A stretch of 64,000 nucleotides of DNA, from positions 1,165,168-1,229,167 of the forward strand of contig NZ_CP009528.1 of the NCBI RefSeq assembly GCF_000970025.1, in the 5' to 3' direction. The translations under genes and the position numbers were made by a program. Positions 21,204 to 29,608 of this stretch are shown piece by piece (within the stretch, counting starts at the first letter, position 1; the number at the start of each line of letters is the position of its first letter). This DNA is from Methanosarcina barkeri MS (GTDB lineage: Archaea > Halobacteriota > Methanosarcinia > Methanosarcinales > Methanosarcinaceae). The notes beneath the pieces are model-generated. The model had not been told where the DNA came from, did not search any database, and worked only from the letters and a program-made list of their open reading frames with translations.

Positions 21204-22025
21204 TTACCTTTCAGCAGCTTTTTCAAGATCAAACTCTTCTCCCTCATTCCAGAGGAGTTCGAATTCCTTACCCAGATTTTTTGCAAGCCCCGCATCCCAG
21301 ATTTTCACAACCGAAAGGACGCGGTCATTGTCCAGGGGATGGAGCTGAAATAGCACCACAATACTGTCATCAACAATACCGAAACAGGAATTAAAGTTCT
21401 GAACAAGCCTTATTTCTATGCCTTTTTTGAATTTACCGAAACTATCTTCTCCCAGCAGTGAAAGCATAGAAGAAAGAGCTGTAAAACGATGAGATCCCAG
21501 CAGCTTGATTTTAACCCCGCGGTCAATAGCTTTTGATATCTCAGGCAGCAGGCTAGAAATGATAGGCATTCCAAAGGCAGGAGGAATTATATCTATAGAC
21601 TTTTTTACTTCTCCATAGATGGAAACGGCAAACTTCCTGATTTCGGACTCGGTTATAGCAGTCGTCCAGAAAACCTCGTCTTTTCGTTTCTGAACCGGCA
21701 TAGTTTTCAGAACTTGTTTTGCTTCTTGAACAAAGCCCTTTAAGACCTTTATTTCTTTTTCAAACTCGGATTTTCGCTTTTCAAAAAAGAGATCTAATGC
21801 TATTTCAGGATCAACTGCCCTGAACTTTTTAGGTCTTGAAGTCTGGACTTCTACAAAACCTTTTCCTGCCAGCGATTCAAGAACGGTATATATCTTTCCA
21901 TAGGGTACATCAGCGTCCCTGCCGATGTGATTTGCTCCGGAGATCCCGAGTTTCAAGAGAGAAAGATATGTAGCTGCTTCATAAGCACTCAGCCCTATGT
22001 CTTGAAGAAGCCTTTTCTTTTGCAT
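21204..22025 (-). CDS. TrmB-family transcriptional regulator
   Basis: A 273-residue TrmB/SugTR-type regulator. The N-terminal winged helix is visible in DIGLSAYEAATYLSLLKLG and VPYGKIYTVLESLAGKGFVE, followed by a coiled segment and the C-terminal effector-associated domain (WTTAITESEIRKFAV, IDRGVKIKLLG). The frame is open from 22076, but ATG at 22025 gives the family start MQKKRLLQDIGLS. Targets are unknown; it stands alone beside decayed genes. Confidence 0.88.
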   Translation of the reverse strand: MQKKRLLQDIGLSAYEAATYLSLLKLGISGANHIGRDADVPYGKIYTVLESLAGKGFVEVQTSRPKKFRAVDPEIALDLFFEKRKSEFEKEIKVLKGFVQEAKQVLKTMPVQKRKDEVFWTTAITESEIRKFAVSIYGEVKKSIDIIPPAFGMPIISSLLPEISKAIDRGVKIKLLGSHRFTALSSMLSLLGEDSFGKFKKGIEIRLVQNFNSCFGIVDDSIVVLFQLHPLDNDRVLSVVKIWDAGLAKNLGKEFELLWNEGEEFDLEKAAER

Positions 22026-22086
22026 ACAGAATTCAATTCCTGATATCTTAAAAGTTTTTTGAAAAATAACTTCCAAATCCGGAAAA

Positions 22087-22242
22087 TGAATCCTGTACCC
22101 GATAGCAGATGCCTGCCTCTCACAGGCTAACCAGAAATATTTGCTGGAGTCCTTTGAAGCTGCAGAAACTGAAATAATAGGTCCAGAAAAACATGAGGAG
22201 TTCCATAGAAGGGGGCTTGATTCTAAAATTGAACTGGATTAA
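22087..22242 (+). pseudogene. C-terminal remnant of a hemerythrin-like protein
   Basis: The plus strand encodes ILYPIADACLSQANQKYLLE and later EIIGPEKHEEFHRRGLDS, ending with TAA at 22240-22242. This is the last part of a hemerythrin HHE-type domain: the (L)YP-x-A-x-x-LS pattern and the KHEEFH helix match. A TGA directly precedes the first residue and the four-helix N-terminal part is missing, so it is a fragment. Confidence 0.6.
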
Positions 22243-22273
22243 TTGAACTGGATTAGCCTTGAATCAGTTTAGG

Positions 22274-22620
22274 AAAGCAGCGGTACATACTCATACTGCA
22301 TGTTGTGCTTGAGTGGGAGGAGATAGCTGGTGTCTTCGCCTGCCCCGCAGGTGAAGCAGTGGATGAAGATACCTTTTTTCCTGGGTTGAGTTTCTGCTCT
22401 TTCCCGGTTCAATTCGACGGTATGTCTTTCTTCGACTGAGATTGCGCCTTCGGGACAAGATGCCAAGACAGAATCCCCATACCGTCACAGAGTTTTCCTC
22501 GGATACGACCTTTGCTTTTCAGTTAATGATTTTAATAGCACCTTCGGCACAGAATGCAACATATTTTCCGTGGCCTGTGCATTTCTTTTCGTCAATTTTT
22601 ACTATCATTCGTTTTACCAT
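22274..22620 (-). pseudogene. Broken 4Fe-4S ferredoxin-like protein
   Basis: From 22620 the frame reads KRMIVKIDEKKCTGHGKYVA, then FCAEGAIKII, a TGA, KAKVVSEE, and after frame changes CPEGAISVEERHTVEL and KGIFIHCFTCGAGED. CPEGAI(S) in the second half and CAEGAIKI in the first are ferredoxin-like cluster regions. One in-frame stop and at least one frameshift separate them. It is inactive and lies between two other broken genes. Confidence 0.65.
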
Positions 22621-22718
22621 TTAACCAACTCCCCTCAATATATTCAAACTAAAAATATATTTTAATTGCCCAACGCAGTGAAATTTCAGAATAAGATGGC
22701 GTTGAGCAAGAGTTACAT

Positions 22719-23147
22719 TCAAAGGTCCGGCAAATATCCTTCTCTGTACAGTATTTTCTTATAGTCGCCTATTAATTTGCACAGTTTGCGAGTATAATTT
22801 ATAAAGTCCGTGCCTGTATCTCCTTTGAACAACAGCTTTTCAGCTTTTTCCAGAAAATCAGGATAAACAAGTACCAGCTCTTCTTTTGTGTGCAGGAACA
22901 GAGCTGAAAAATCCCTGTGGATGCTCATGCTTCTCTGGAGCAGTTCCATATCCAGGGTCTTTTCAGATATATAGTCTTTGAACTTCGTGTAAGCATAAAA
23001 GTTTGCAATATTATGGTTTAAGGAATTTAATATCGAATACAGAATATTGTCCGTGTTTGGAAGGGGAATGTCACGAAGCTCAAGGTCCGCACCTTCGTAA
23101 TTTTCATCTTCTTCAATATTCCTGTCTCGAGTTATATCATGGCTCAT
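22719..23147 (-). CDS. Conserved-looking hypothetical protein (142 residues)
   Basis: An intact 142-residue frame from ATG 23147. The N-terminus is acidic (ERD-like: DRNIEEDENYEGADLELRD), the rest is helical, rich in Leu and Lys, with no Cys pair, signal peptide or membrane helix. I do not recognise the family. Codon use and length support a real gene. Neighbours are broken genes, so context says little. Confidence 0.6.
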   Translation of the reverse strand: MSHDITRDRNIEEDENYEGADLELRDIPLPNTDNILYSILNSLNHNIANFYAYTKFKDYISEKTLDMELLQRSMSIHRDFSALFLHTKEELVLVYPDFLEKAEKLLFKGDTGTDFINYTRKLCKLIGDYKKILYREGYLPDL

Positions 23148-23299
23148 TTTATTACCCTAGTTTATTCATAAGTTATATTTTCATCATAGAATTTTAATAC
23201 AATTTTTATCATAGAATTTTAAATGCAAGAAACATAAAAACGATACCGTGCACCTGATAAAGTTTAACTCTCGTTTCCAGGTGCGGAAACAATCCCTAG

Positions 23300-23718
23300 C
23301 TATTGCGTCAGACCAAGAAGATTAGCTTCACTCCACAACTCATGAGTCTTACCGTCCTTAATACGGAAAATCTCTATTCCATTCATGGTTATCAGCTTGT
23401 CTGTAGCCGGGAATCCCATGAAACTACCTCTGGTACACTGCGATCTGTAAAACGCGCAGTAACGGCATTATCCTTTGCAATCATATCCTCAACTGTAACA
23501 TTTAGGTGTTCTAAGGCTGCCCTACATGCAGTGATTAGTTCATTTATTCCCTCGACTCCCGTAGAAGAAAGAAAAGGAATATGTATAGCAAAGTCAGGTG
23601 ATAGTAACTCGTCAGCAGCACTTATATTTCCTTTAGAAGGGCCTTTTTCAAAAAATCGGCGAACTATTGCCTTGTTTTCTTCTGTAAACATATTTCCCTC
23701 TAGACCGATTTCCCTCAT
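23300..23718 (-). pseudogene. SnoaL-like/ester-cyclase-like protein with frameshift
   Basis: The 108-codon frame from 23718 carries ENKAIVRRFFEKG and ISAADELLSPDFAIHIP, then ADELL/ALEHLNVTVEDMI, and ends at a TGA about 23392. The missing C-terminus is readable in another frame down to TAG at 23300: GFPATDKLITMNGIEIFRIK, then DGKTHELWSEAN. That tail is typical of SnoaL-like proteins, so a 1-nt change near 23440 has broken the gene. If it is a sequencing error, the gene would be intact. Confidence 0.75.
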
Positions 23719-23780
23719 TTGCGCGTTTATCTGCTCGACTTTTGACGTACTTCTTGCCTATAAATCTTTTTATCAAAAGT

Positions 23781-24000
23781 TGTCTTTGGTGGTGATTTGT
23801 CTTCACTAGTGATTTGTCTTCAATAGTAACTTATCTTCAATAGTAAGTTATTTTCAATAGTGAACTATCTTCAATAGTGAACTATCTTCAATAGTAACTT
23901 ATCTTTTATAGTGAATTGTCTTCAATAGTGAATTGTCTTCAATAGTAAGTTATTTTCAATAGTTAACTATCTTCAATAGTAACTTATCTTCAGTGATGAG
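23781..24000. repeat. 17-nt tandem repeat array
   Basis: Nearly 13 copies of a strict 17-nt unit, consensus TATCTTCAATAGTRAAC, starting at 23781 and every 17 nt to 23985. Copies differ at a few positions but the spacing never slips. The last copy contains the stop codon (23990-23992) of the CGGC-domain gene. The array probably expanded outward from the gene's 3' end. Confidence 0.95.
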
Positions 24001-24334
24001 TACCTTCCACAATCTTTATTCCTGCATCCTGAATCGTCTTTTTTATATTATCAAGGTTAGGGCACTTAGAATAAGTGTCTTCCATAAGCATACAGGAGCT
24101 GAGGTGTACAGCATCAAGGCCATACTTTTTGAGGGTATTTACCAGACGGTACACTCTTCTGCCCGAACAGCCTCCACACGTGAAAAAGGCTATCATCTGA
24201 GTGTTTTCATTGTAGGCCTCAAAGTGTGACTTTCTTTCGTTGAAAGCTTTAAAGCAGCCTACTCCCGGACAGGTTTCCGAGACAATTTCACAGCGCACAA
24301 CCGCTATTTTTGTAGGTTTTGCGTTTTCTTCCAT
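23990..24334 (-). CDS. CGGC-domain (DUF1847-like) cysteine-rich protein
   Basis: A 114-residue protein of the CGGC family. Cys positions: VRCEIVSETCPGVGC, FFTCGGCSGRR, LSSCMLMEDTYSKCP. Such small proteins are thought to bind metal or a cluster, but their function is not established. It stands 40 nt upstream of nothing else on its strand; the cupin gene lies behind it with a 52-nt gap in the same direction. Confidence 0.82.
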   Translation of the reverse strand: MEENAKPTKIAVVRCEIVSETCPGVGCFKAFNERKSHFEAYNENTQMIAFFTCGGCSGRRVYRLVNTLKKYGLDAVHLSSCMLMEDTYSKCPNLDNIKKTIQDAGIKIVEGTHH

Positions 24335-24386
24335 TTATGCCTCGCTTTGAACCATTTCGACAGCCGTTCTTACATTTGCTTTACAT

Positions 24387-24725
24387 TTAGAGCATACGTG
24401 TAGCTTCGGTTTGTCTTGGTGCCTTTACGACCAGTACCCTGAAAATCCCATCTCCCGGATTCAGAAGACGATGGGGAATTCTTGCAGGGCTCTCAATCAG
24501 CATATCCCGGCTAACTTCCTGTTGTTCATCGCCAATTTCAACAATACCTTTTCCTTCAAGAATGTAGAAAAAGACATCTGTGGGAGTCATATGCTTTTTT
24601 AAAGCTTCCCCTGGCTTAAGCTCTATATGTACCGCCTGGGCGTGTTCGGTATTGTAGAGCATCCGGACACTCACATTGTGAGGGTTCGGTTTTTCAGGTG
24701 AGGATTTCATCTCGGTAACTTTCAT
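24387..24725 (-). CDS. Small cupin-domain protein
   Basis: A 112-residue single cupin. Typical parts are IELKPGEALKKHMTPTDVFF, YILEGKGIVEIGDEQQEV, and a second motif PARIPHRLLNPGD. ATG at 24725 follows GGGGAGAATTA, which decides it over ATG 24746. It precedes the CGGC-domain gene by 52 nt and may form a two-gene operon. Substrate or bound ligand is unknown; two possible metal His in each motif are partly conserved. Confidence 0.82.
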   Translation of the reverse strand: MKVTEMKSSPEKPNPHNVSVRMLYNTEHAQAVHIELKPGEALKKHMTPTDVFFYILEGKGIVEIGDEQQEVSRDMLIESPARIPHRLLNPGDGIFRVLVVKAPRQTEATRML

Positions 24726-25220
24726 TAATTCTCCCCTTTTGACCATATTTTTTTATTTTTCGGCATTATGCTTTGACCTAGCATTATGCCTTAACACCGT
24801 GCCTTAGTATTATACCGACCAGGTTTATGAGAATCGTTCGGATGTTTTTGATTACGCTTTATATTATATATGTTACTCTGAATCCGTTTATCATGTATGT
24901 CATTCTGATATCCGTCTATAGTATATATTATTCTAAATCCGTCTATCATGTATGCCATTCTGATATCCATCTATAGTATATGTTATTATAGTATATGTTA
25001 TTATGATATCCGTCCCATATATGCCTGGTCGGTATAAGTTTTCCCACTACTTTGAAAAGTGTTATGAATTTCAATCCCTGAAACTCTGGATTTGTCTTGG
25101 TTTAAGATTTGGTTAAGAGTTTACAGGGGAAACATTTTGAATGGGAACAGATCCGAAAGCACTCAATGCTGAATAAAGCAATTTAAGAGCTGTAAATGAC
25201 ACATGCAAACTTATCTGGTT
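24726..25220. repeat. Gap with an AT-rich interspersed repeat (about 24855-25018)
   Basis: No gene in about 495 nt. Between 24855 and 25018 the phrases TATGTTATTCTGAATCCGTC and TATGCCATTCTGATATCC, each followed by TATA-rich spacers, alternate and recur with a period near 30-33 nt (double unit about 64 nt). Copies are imperfect. Near the end a shorter TATAGTATATGTTAT doublet appears. No CRISPR-like spacers. Confidence 0.6.
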
Positions 25221-25880
25221 TTACAGGCCTACCTGGGATTTAAAACTCTCAAGTCCCATGCCTTCAATGAACTTTCCAAGCCTCTTTTTCGTGCCAGAGC
25301 TTTTATAGAAAGTAACAATTCTATCGATTGTGTCAAGAACTTCCTCTTCTGACAGGTTTTTTGCAACAACCTCGGCAAGTCTTGGACTTGCAGCTGCAGC
25401 ACCTCCTACCATCAGGGTATATCCTTTAGCAGTACCCATTACCCCTATGTCCTTAATTGCAGGCTCAGAGCAAGAGTTCGGACAACCGGAAACTGCCATC
25501 TTGAACTTGGAAGGCATCGACATTCCGTGGTATTTTTCATCCAGTTTAAGACCTAGACCTACAGCATCCTGTTTTCCTTGCTTGCAGAAAGTAGTCCCGG
25601 GACAGAACTTTACACTTCTTACGCAAAGCCCTACAGCTGCGCCGGGTTTCATGTCCAGATCAGCCCATGCATTATCAAGGTCTTCCTCCTTTAGACCCAC
25701 GATTGCAATCCTCTGGGCAGAAGTCATCTTAAGGGCAGCAGCTCCATATTTTTCTGCAACGTCGGCTATCTTCCTGAGGGTGTTAGGGTCCGCAATTCCT
25801 CCTGGGATATGAGGGGCGATTGCATAGGTTTCACGGTCTCTCTGAACGATTGCACCTTTTTCCGGTAAGTTGTCTTTCAT
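25221..25880 (-). CDS. Small sulfite/nitrite reductase-like protein (Dsr-LP type)
   Basis: A 219-residue one-module siroheme/4Fe-4S reductase. The ligand set CPGTTFC and CPNSC is complete (CKQGKQDAVGLGLKLDEK follows the first). LKMTSAQRIAIVGL and VGLCVRSVKFCPG are also family-typical. ATG 25880 gives MKDNLPEKGAIV; upstream in-frame codons (to 25961) look unlike the family. Group I dissimilatory-reductase-like proteins of this size are common in methanogens; function is unclear. It is divergent from the HxlR regulator across an AT-rich 258-nt spacer. Confidence 0.85.
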   Translation of the reverse strand: MKDNLPEKGAIVQRDRETYAIAPHIPGGIADPNTLRKIADVAEKYGAAALKMTSAQRIAIVGLKEEDLDNAWADLDMKPGAAVGLCVRSVKFCPGTTFCKQGKQDAVGLGLKLDEKYHGMSMPSKFKMAVSGCPNSCSEPAIKDIGVMGTAKGYTLMVGGAAAASPRLAEVVAKNLSEEEVLDTIDRIVTFYKSSGTKKRLGKFIEGMGLESFKSQVGL

Positions 25881-26138
25881 GGTTATCACACTCTCCATAC
25901 TTTGCAAATTTCCGATCGGGTTAATTTTCCGGCAGTTCTGACAATATAGCCCGCATCCCACTCTCGAGTTCCGTCTCTTGAGTATAGATCCACTTTTATG
26001 TTTTGCCAGATACAGGAAAACTTTTACAGGAAATTAATACAATTTTGTTTTATAAAATATGTTATATACTAATATTCTTTTAATACTAGTATATTAGAGA
26101 TATTAATTTATATATTTGACAGTTTCTATGTTTATACT

Positions 26139-26495
26139 ATGAAAGACTGCACAGTCTACAAGACCATGAATATCATAGGGAAAAGATGGACAATTCATAT
26201 CCTTCTGGAGCTGTACAAGGGGGAAAAAAGGGAAAAGCGCTTTAATGAGCTCAAAAGGAAACTCGGCTACATAACACCCAAAATTCTCTCTGAAAGACTG
26301 ACAGAGCTGGAAACTGAAGGCATGATTGAAAAGAAGGTTGATCATTCCACAAATCCTCCTAAATCTGAGTATTACCTGACCGAAAGCGGAATGGATTTCG
26401 TGAAAATAATACAGGAAATTAAACGCTGGGGGCTGAAGTGGAAATTCCAGAATGAAGAATGCGAAAAGGCTATTTGCATGTACTGTGAGCACTAA
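26139..26495 (+). CDS. HxlR-family transcriptional regulator
   Basis: A 118-residue winged-helix protein. Family pattern: TMNIIGKRWTIHILLELYKG, RFNELKRKLGYITPKILSER, LTELETEGMIEKKVD, then KSEYYLTESGMDF. It has four Cys (CTVYK at the N-terminus, and NEECEKAICMYC at the end), so redox or metal sensing is possible. Adjacent and divergent to the sulfite-reductase-like gene, which is its most likely target. Confidence 0.88.
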   Translation: MKDCTVYKTMNIIGKRWTIHILLELYKGEKREKRFNELKRKLGYITPKILSERLTELETEGMIEKKVDHSTNPPKSEYYLTESGMDFVKIIQEIKRWGLKWKFQNEECEKAICMYCEH

Positions 26496-26803
26496 ACCGT
26501 AACTAAGTAACGAGAATCCTAAAACGTAAATATGCGAGAAAAAACAAGGGCATTGACAAAGGCAGTGGGACCTCCACTCGTCCAGTTTATCTATGCTTGT
26601 AGCAGTTAAATGTCCTCTAAATGTCCTTTAAATGTCCTTTAAAGGTTTTGTAATGAGCTTCTCTTTATCCAATCAAATTTTTCCAGATTTTGCTTCTTTT
26701 CTGTTTTATAAAATCGGAGTTTGTTATGTGTAAATATTTAAGCTCTAAAATATAATCTGAATATAATCTGAATATAATCTGAATATAATTCGGAAGGCCA
26801 TTA
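26496..26803. repeat. Spacer with two 11-nt tandem repeats
   Basis: TAAATGTCCTT-type units repeat three times at about 26607-26645, and the 11-nt unit TATAATCTGAA repeats four times at about 26750-26790 just before the acyl-CoA synthetase gene. The second array is AT-rich enough to contain its TATA box. No gene is visible. Confidence 0.7.
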
Positions 26804-28174
26804 ATGACCACTGAAGAACAAATTGACTTTTTCTTCAAGCCTGAAAGCATAGCTCTGATAGGGGCCTCACCAAACCCTGAAAAACTTTCCTGCACAATCC
26901 TGGAAAACCTCCTGAAAATGGGGTTTCAGGGAAATATATATCCCATAAATCCGGGTTACCAGGAAATCAGGGGGCTTAAATGTTATCCGGCTTCGAACGA
27001 GATAAAGGACAAAATAGACATTGCAATTTTTGCAGTTCCAGCTTCTACTGTCCTTGAAATCCTCAATGGCCCTGTGGAAAATATAAAAGGAGCAATAATT
27101 GTCAGTTCAGGTTTTAGGGAAATTGGACCTGAAGAAAAGGAAATGGAAGTCCGCCTGAAAGAGATTTTAAAAACTAAAAAGATCCGGGCTATGGGGCCGA
27201 ATTGCCTTGGGATCTACGATACAGCTTCAAAAGTGGATACATTTTTTATAAGCAGCGATAAGGTCGAAAGACCTTCAAAAGGTGGGGTTTCGGTACTTAC
27301 TCAGAGTGGCTCTTTTGCCGCTATGATTATGGACGAAATGGCAAACGAGGGAGCAGGGGTTGCACGGGTAGTAAGTTATGGAAATAAAGTGGATGTGGAC
27401 GAAAGTGACTGCCTTGAATTCCTGGCAGGAGACGAAGCAACAAAAGCCGTTGCTCTTTATATTGAGGATGTTGAAAACGGACGCAGGTTCCTTGCTGCTG
27501 CTTCCAGATGTGTGCAAAAGAAGCCGGTAGTGGCTCTCAAAGTCGGAAAACGGGAGCCAGGCGCAAAAGCCGCGAGTTCTCATACAGGGGCTGTCAGCGG
27601 GAGATATGAGGCTTATGAAGCCGCTTTCAGAAAAGCAGGTATAATAGAAGTTGAGAGCTATGAAGCATTAAAAGACGCCTGCAAAGTCCTGAACAGGTAT
27701 CCGCTGGTAAAAGGGAAAAGGGTCCTCATAATAACTGACGGAGGAGGGATTGGAATTTCCATCGCTGATGCCTGTGAAGAGGCTGGGCTCAGGGTTCCTG
27801 ATATTTCCATAGAAGCTGTTAGCAAACTGAGGAAGAAACTCCCTACTTTTGCTTCCGTAAGAAATCCTGTTGATCTGACAGGCAGCGTAAAGGACGAACA
27901 CTACGTTGATGCTCTACAGGAAGCTTTTGGTGAAGAATATGACCTTGCAATAGTGAGCCTGCTATGGGGTCCGCCTCTTCTTTCCAAAGGGGTCGCGGAA
28001 AAAATCAGAGCTTTTGCCAGTAATTGTGCAAAACCAGTCCTAATATGTTCACCGGGTGGAAGATTCAGCAGGGAAATGGCTTCGGCTTTTATAGCTATTG
28101 GAATGCCGGTCTTTTTTACCCCGGAGAGCGCGGTCAGGGCGGCAGTGGTACTGTGCGGAGGGAAAATAAACTGA
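26804..28174 (+). CDS. ADP-forming acyl-CoA synthetase, alpha-type subunit
   Basis: A 456-residue NDP-forming acyl-CoA synthetase alpha chain. CoA-binding domain: IALIGASPNPEKLSCTILEN, GNIYPINPGYQEIRGLKCYP, VPASTVLE, MGPNCLGIYD. The CoA-ligase domains follow with VSVLTQSGSFAAM and the phosphohistidine region KAASSHTGAVSG. These enzymes make ATP from acyl-CoA, ADP and phosphate. The grasp (beta) subunit is not fused or adjacent. ATG is preceded by GGAAGG. Confidence 0.9.
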   Translation: MTTEEQIDFFFKPESIALIGASPNPEKLSCTILENLLKMGFQGNIYPINPGYQEIRGLKCYPASNEIKDKIDIAIFAVPASTVLEILNGPVENIKGAIIVSSGFREIGPEEKEMEVRLKEILKTKKIRAMGPNCLGIYDTASKVDTFFISSDKVERPSKGGVSVLTQSGSFAAMIMDEMANEGAGVARVVSYGNKVDVDESDCLEFLAGDEATKAVALYIEDVENGRRFLAAASRCVQKKPVVALKVGKREPGAKAASSHTGAVSGRYEAYEAAFRKAGIIEVESYEALKDACKVLNRYPLVKGKRVLIITDGGGIGISIADACEEAGLRVPDISIEAVSKLRKKLPTFASVRNPVDLTGSVKDEHYVDALQEAFGEEYDLAIVSLLWGPPLLSKGVAEKIRAFASNCAKPVLICSPGGRFSREMASAFIAIGMPVFFTPESAVRAAVVLCGGKIN

Positions 28175-28295
28175 AAATTGATCTGAGGTTCAGAAATCCT
28201 GAATAACCTGGAGTTCAGAAACCCTAACTAACTAACTTAAAAAGTAAGGAGTGATAAATTGGAATCTCACATAAAGCTTACACAAATCCGGCAGG

Positions 28296-29429
28296 TTACA
28301 CAAAGCCCGGCGCCGAAGAAAAGATCGACCAGCGCCTGTACGCCATAGCTTGCTTAACTCGTTTTACGGCAAGCTGGACTGCAGCTTCCCTTGGGAGGAT
28401 TCCTTTCTTTTTTGCAGTTTCCAGTATCTGAGCCGTGTTTTTTCTAACTTTTTCTTCAATTGACCCGAAAGCTGCGTACTGTGTGGCTCCCTGATACTCT
28501 GCAGCAGCACAGATCACGCCGCCTGCGTTTGCGATAAAATCCGGGATGTAGAGAATACCTGCCTCGTAGAGGATTTTTTCAGCTTTTCCTGTGATCGGAA
28601 TGTTTGCTCCCTCAATAATCAGTTTAGCGTCCAAAAGATGAACATTATTCTCGTTGATCACGTCCGGACGGGCTGCTGGAATCCAGATATCGCAGGGAAT
28701 GGCAATAACGGCATTACTGTCAAGCTTTTTTCCTCCAGGGTATTCAATCACACTTTTTCCTTCTTTCTTAAGCATGATCAGGGTATCCACATCAAGACCA
28801 TAGGGATCATAAACCGTACCTCTGGAGTCAGCGGCTCCTACGATAATCGCTCCTCTCTGTGTAAGGAAGCGAGCAGCATGTCTCCCAACTGCTCCGAAGC
28901 CCTGAACAACCACGCGGGCATCCTTCAGCTCGAAGTCACAGTACTGCAATGCCACTTCGGTAGCCTGCGCAAGCCCCCAACCTGTGGCTCCTACTTCATC
29001 CAGAGGAATTCCTCCAACCTCGCAGGGAAGGCCTACCACCCTTCCGATCTCATCTTTTATGCAGGCCATGCAGATTTCGTCTGTTCCCATGTCAGGGGCG
29101 AAGATATATTCTTCCTCATACCTGAGGGCACTGGCAAGTGCTCTAAGCATCTGGCTTTTCTTTTCCTGCGGCATTCGCGGATCCCCGTAGATGACAACCT
29201 TACCGCCCCCATGAGGAAGATCTGCAGCCGCATTCTTAAGGGTCATGGTTCTTGCCAGCCTGAAACATTCTTCAGTACTTATATCCGGGGCCATCCTGAC
29301 CCCTCCAATAGCAGGCCCTCGTGCTATATTGTCCACGACAAGAACCGCTTTCAGGTCAGCAGACGGTTCGTAAACATGGATGATCTTAAATGGCCCAAGT
29401 TCATCCGCAAATCTGAACATGTTCTCCAT
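28296..29429 (-). CDS. Glu/Leu/Phe/Val-type dehydrogenase
   Basis: A 377-residue amino-acid dehydrogenase. The N-terminal domain has GPAIGGVRMAPDISTEECFR and the catalytic KNAAADLPHGGGKVVIYGDP; the Rossmann domain has VVQGFGAVGRHAARFL. The length, shorter than the classic 410-450, and the MAPDISTEECFRLAR pattern are closer to leucine/valine-type enzymes than to hexameric GDH, so the exact substrate is open. ATG has GGAGATAAAATT upstream. It is convergent with the synthetase gene. Confidence 0.88.
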   Translation of the reverse strand: MENMFRFADELGPFKIIHVYEPSADLKAVLVVDNIARGPAIGGVRMAPDISTEECFRLARTMTLKNAAADLPHGGGKVVIYGDPRMPQEKKSQMLRALASALRYEEEYIFAPDMGTDEICMACIKDEIGRVVGLPCEVGGIPLDEVGATGWGLAQATEVALQYCDFELKDARVVVQGFGAVGRHAARFLTQRGAIIVGAADSRGTVYDPYGLDVDTLIMLKKEGKSVIEYPGGKKLDSNAVIAIPCDIWIPAARPDVINENNVHLLDAKLIIEGANIPITGKAEKILYEAGILYIPDFIANAGGVICAAAEYQGATQYAAFGSIEEKVRKNTAQILETAKKKGILPREAAVQLAVKRVKQAMAYRRWSIFSSAPGFV

Positions 29430-29608
29430 TAATTTTATCTCCCTCTTTTCCCCTCTTTTACCAATACCCTTAATTTCATTTATATCTAATTTTTTTATAA
29501 ACCCTGCTAGTTTTGAGTCGGTAAGCTATTAAGACATTGAATATTTTTTCCAGATTTTTTCCTTCCAGGTTTTTATTTTTCAGAACTAATGTTTCTTATT
29601 TTTCAGAA

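Noticed and set aside
23781-24000. Possible CRISPR array
   Set aside because: The 17-nt units are head-to-tail with no unique spacers of 30-40 nt, and no cas gene is near. The same holds for the 13, 15, 18, 19, 21 and 25-nt arrays.
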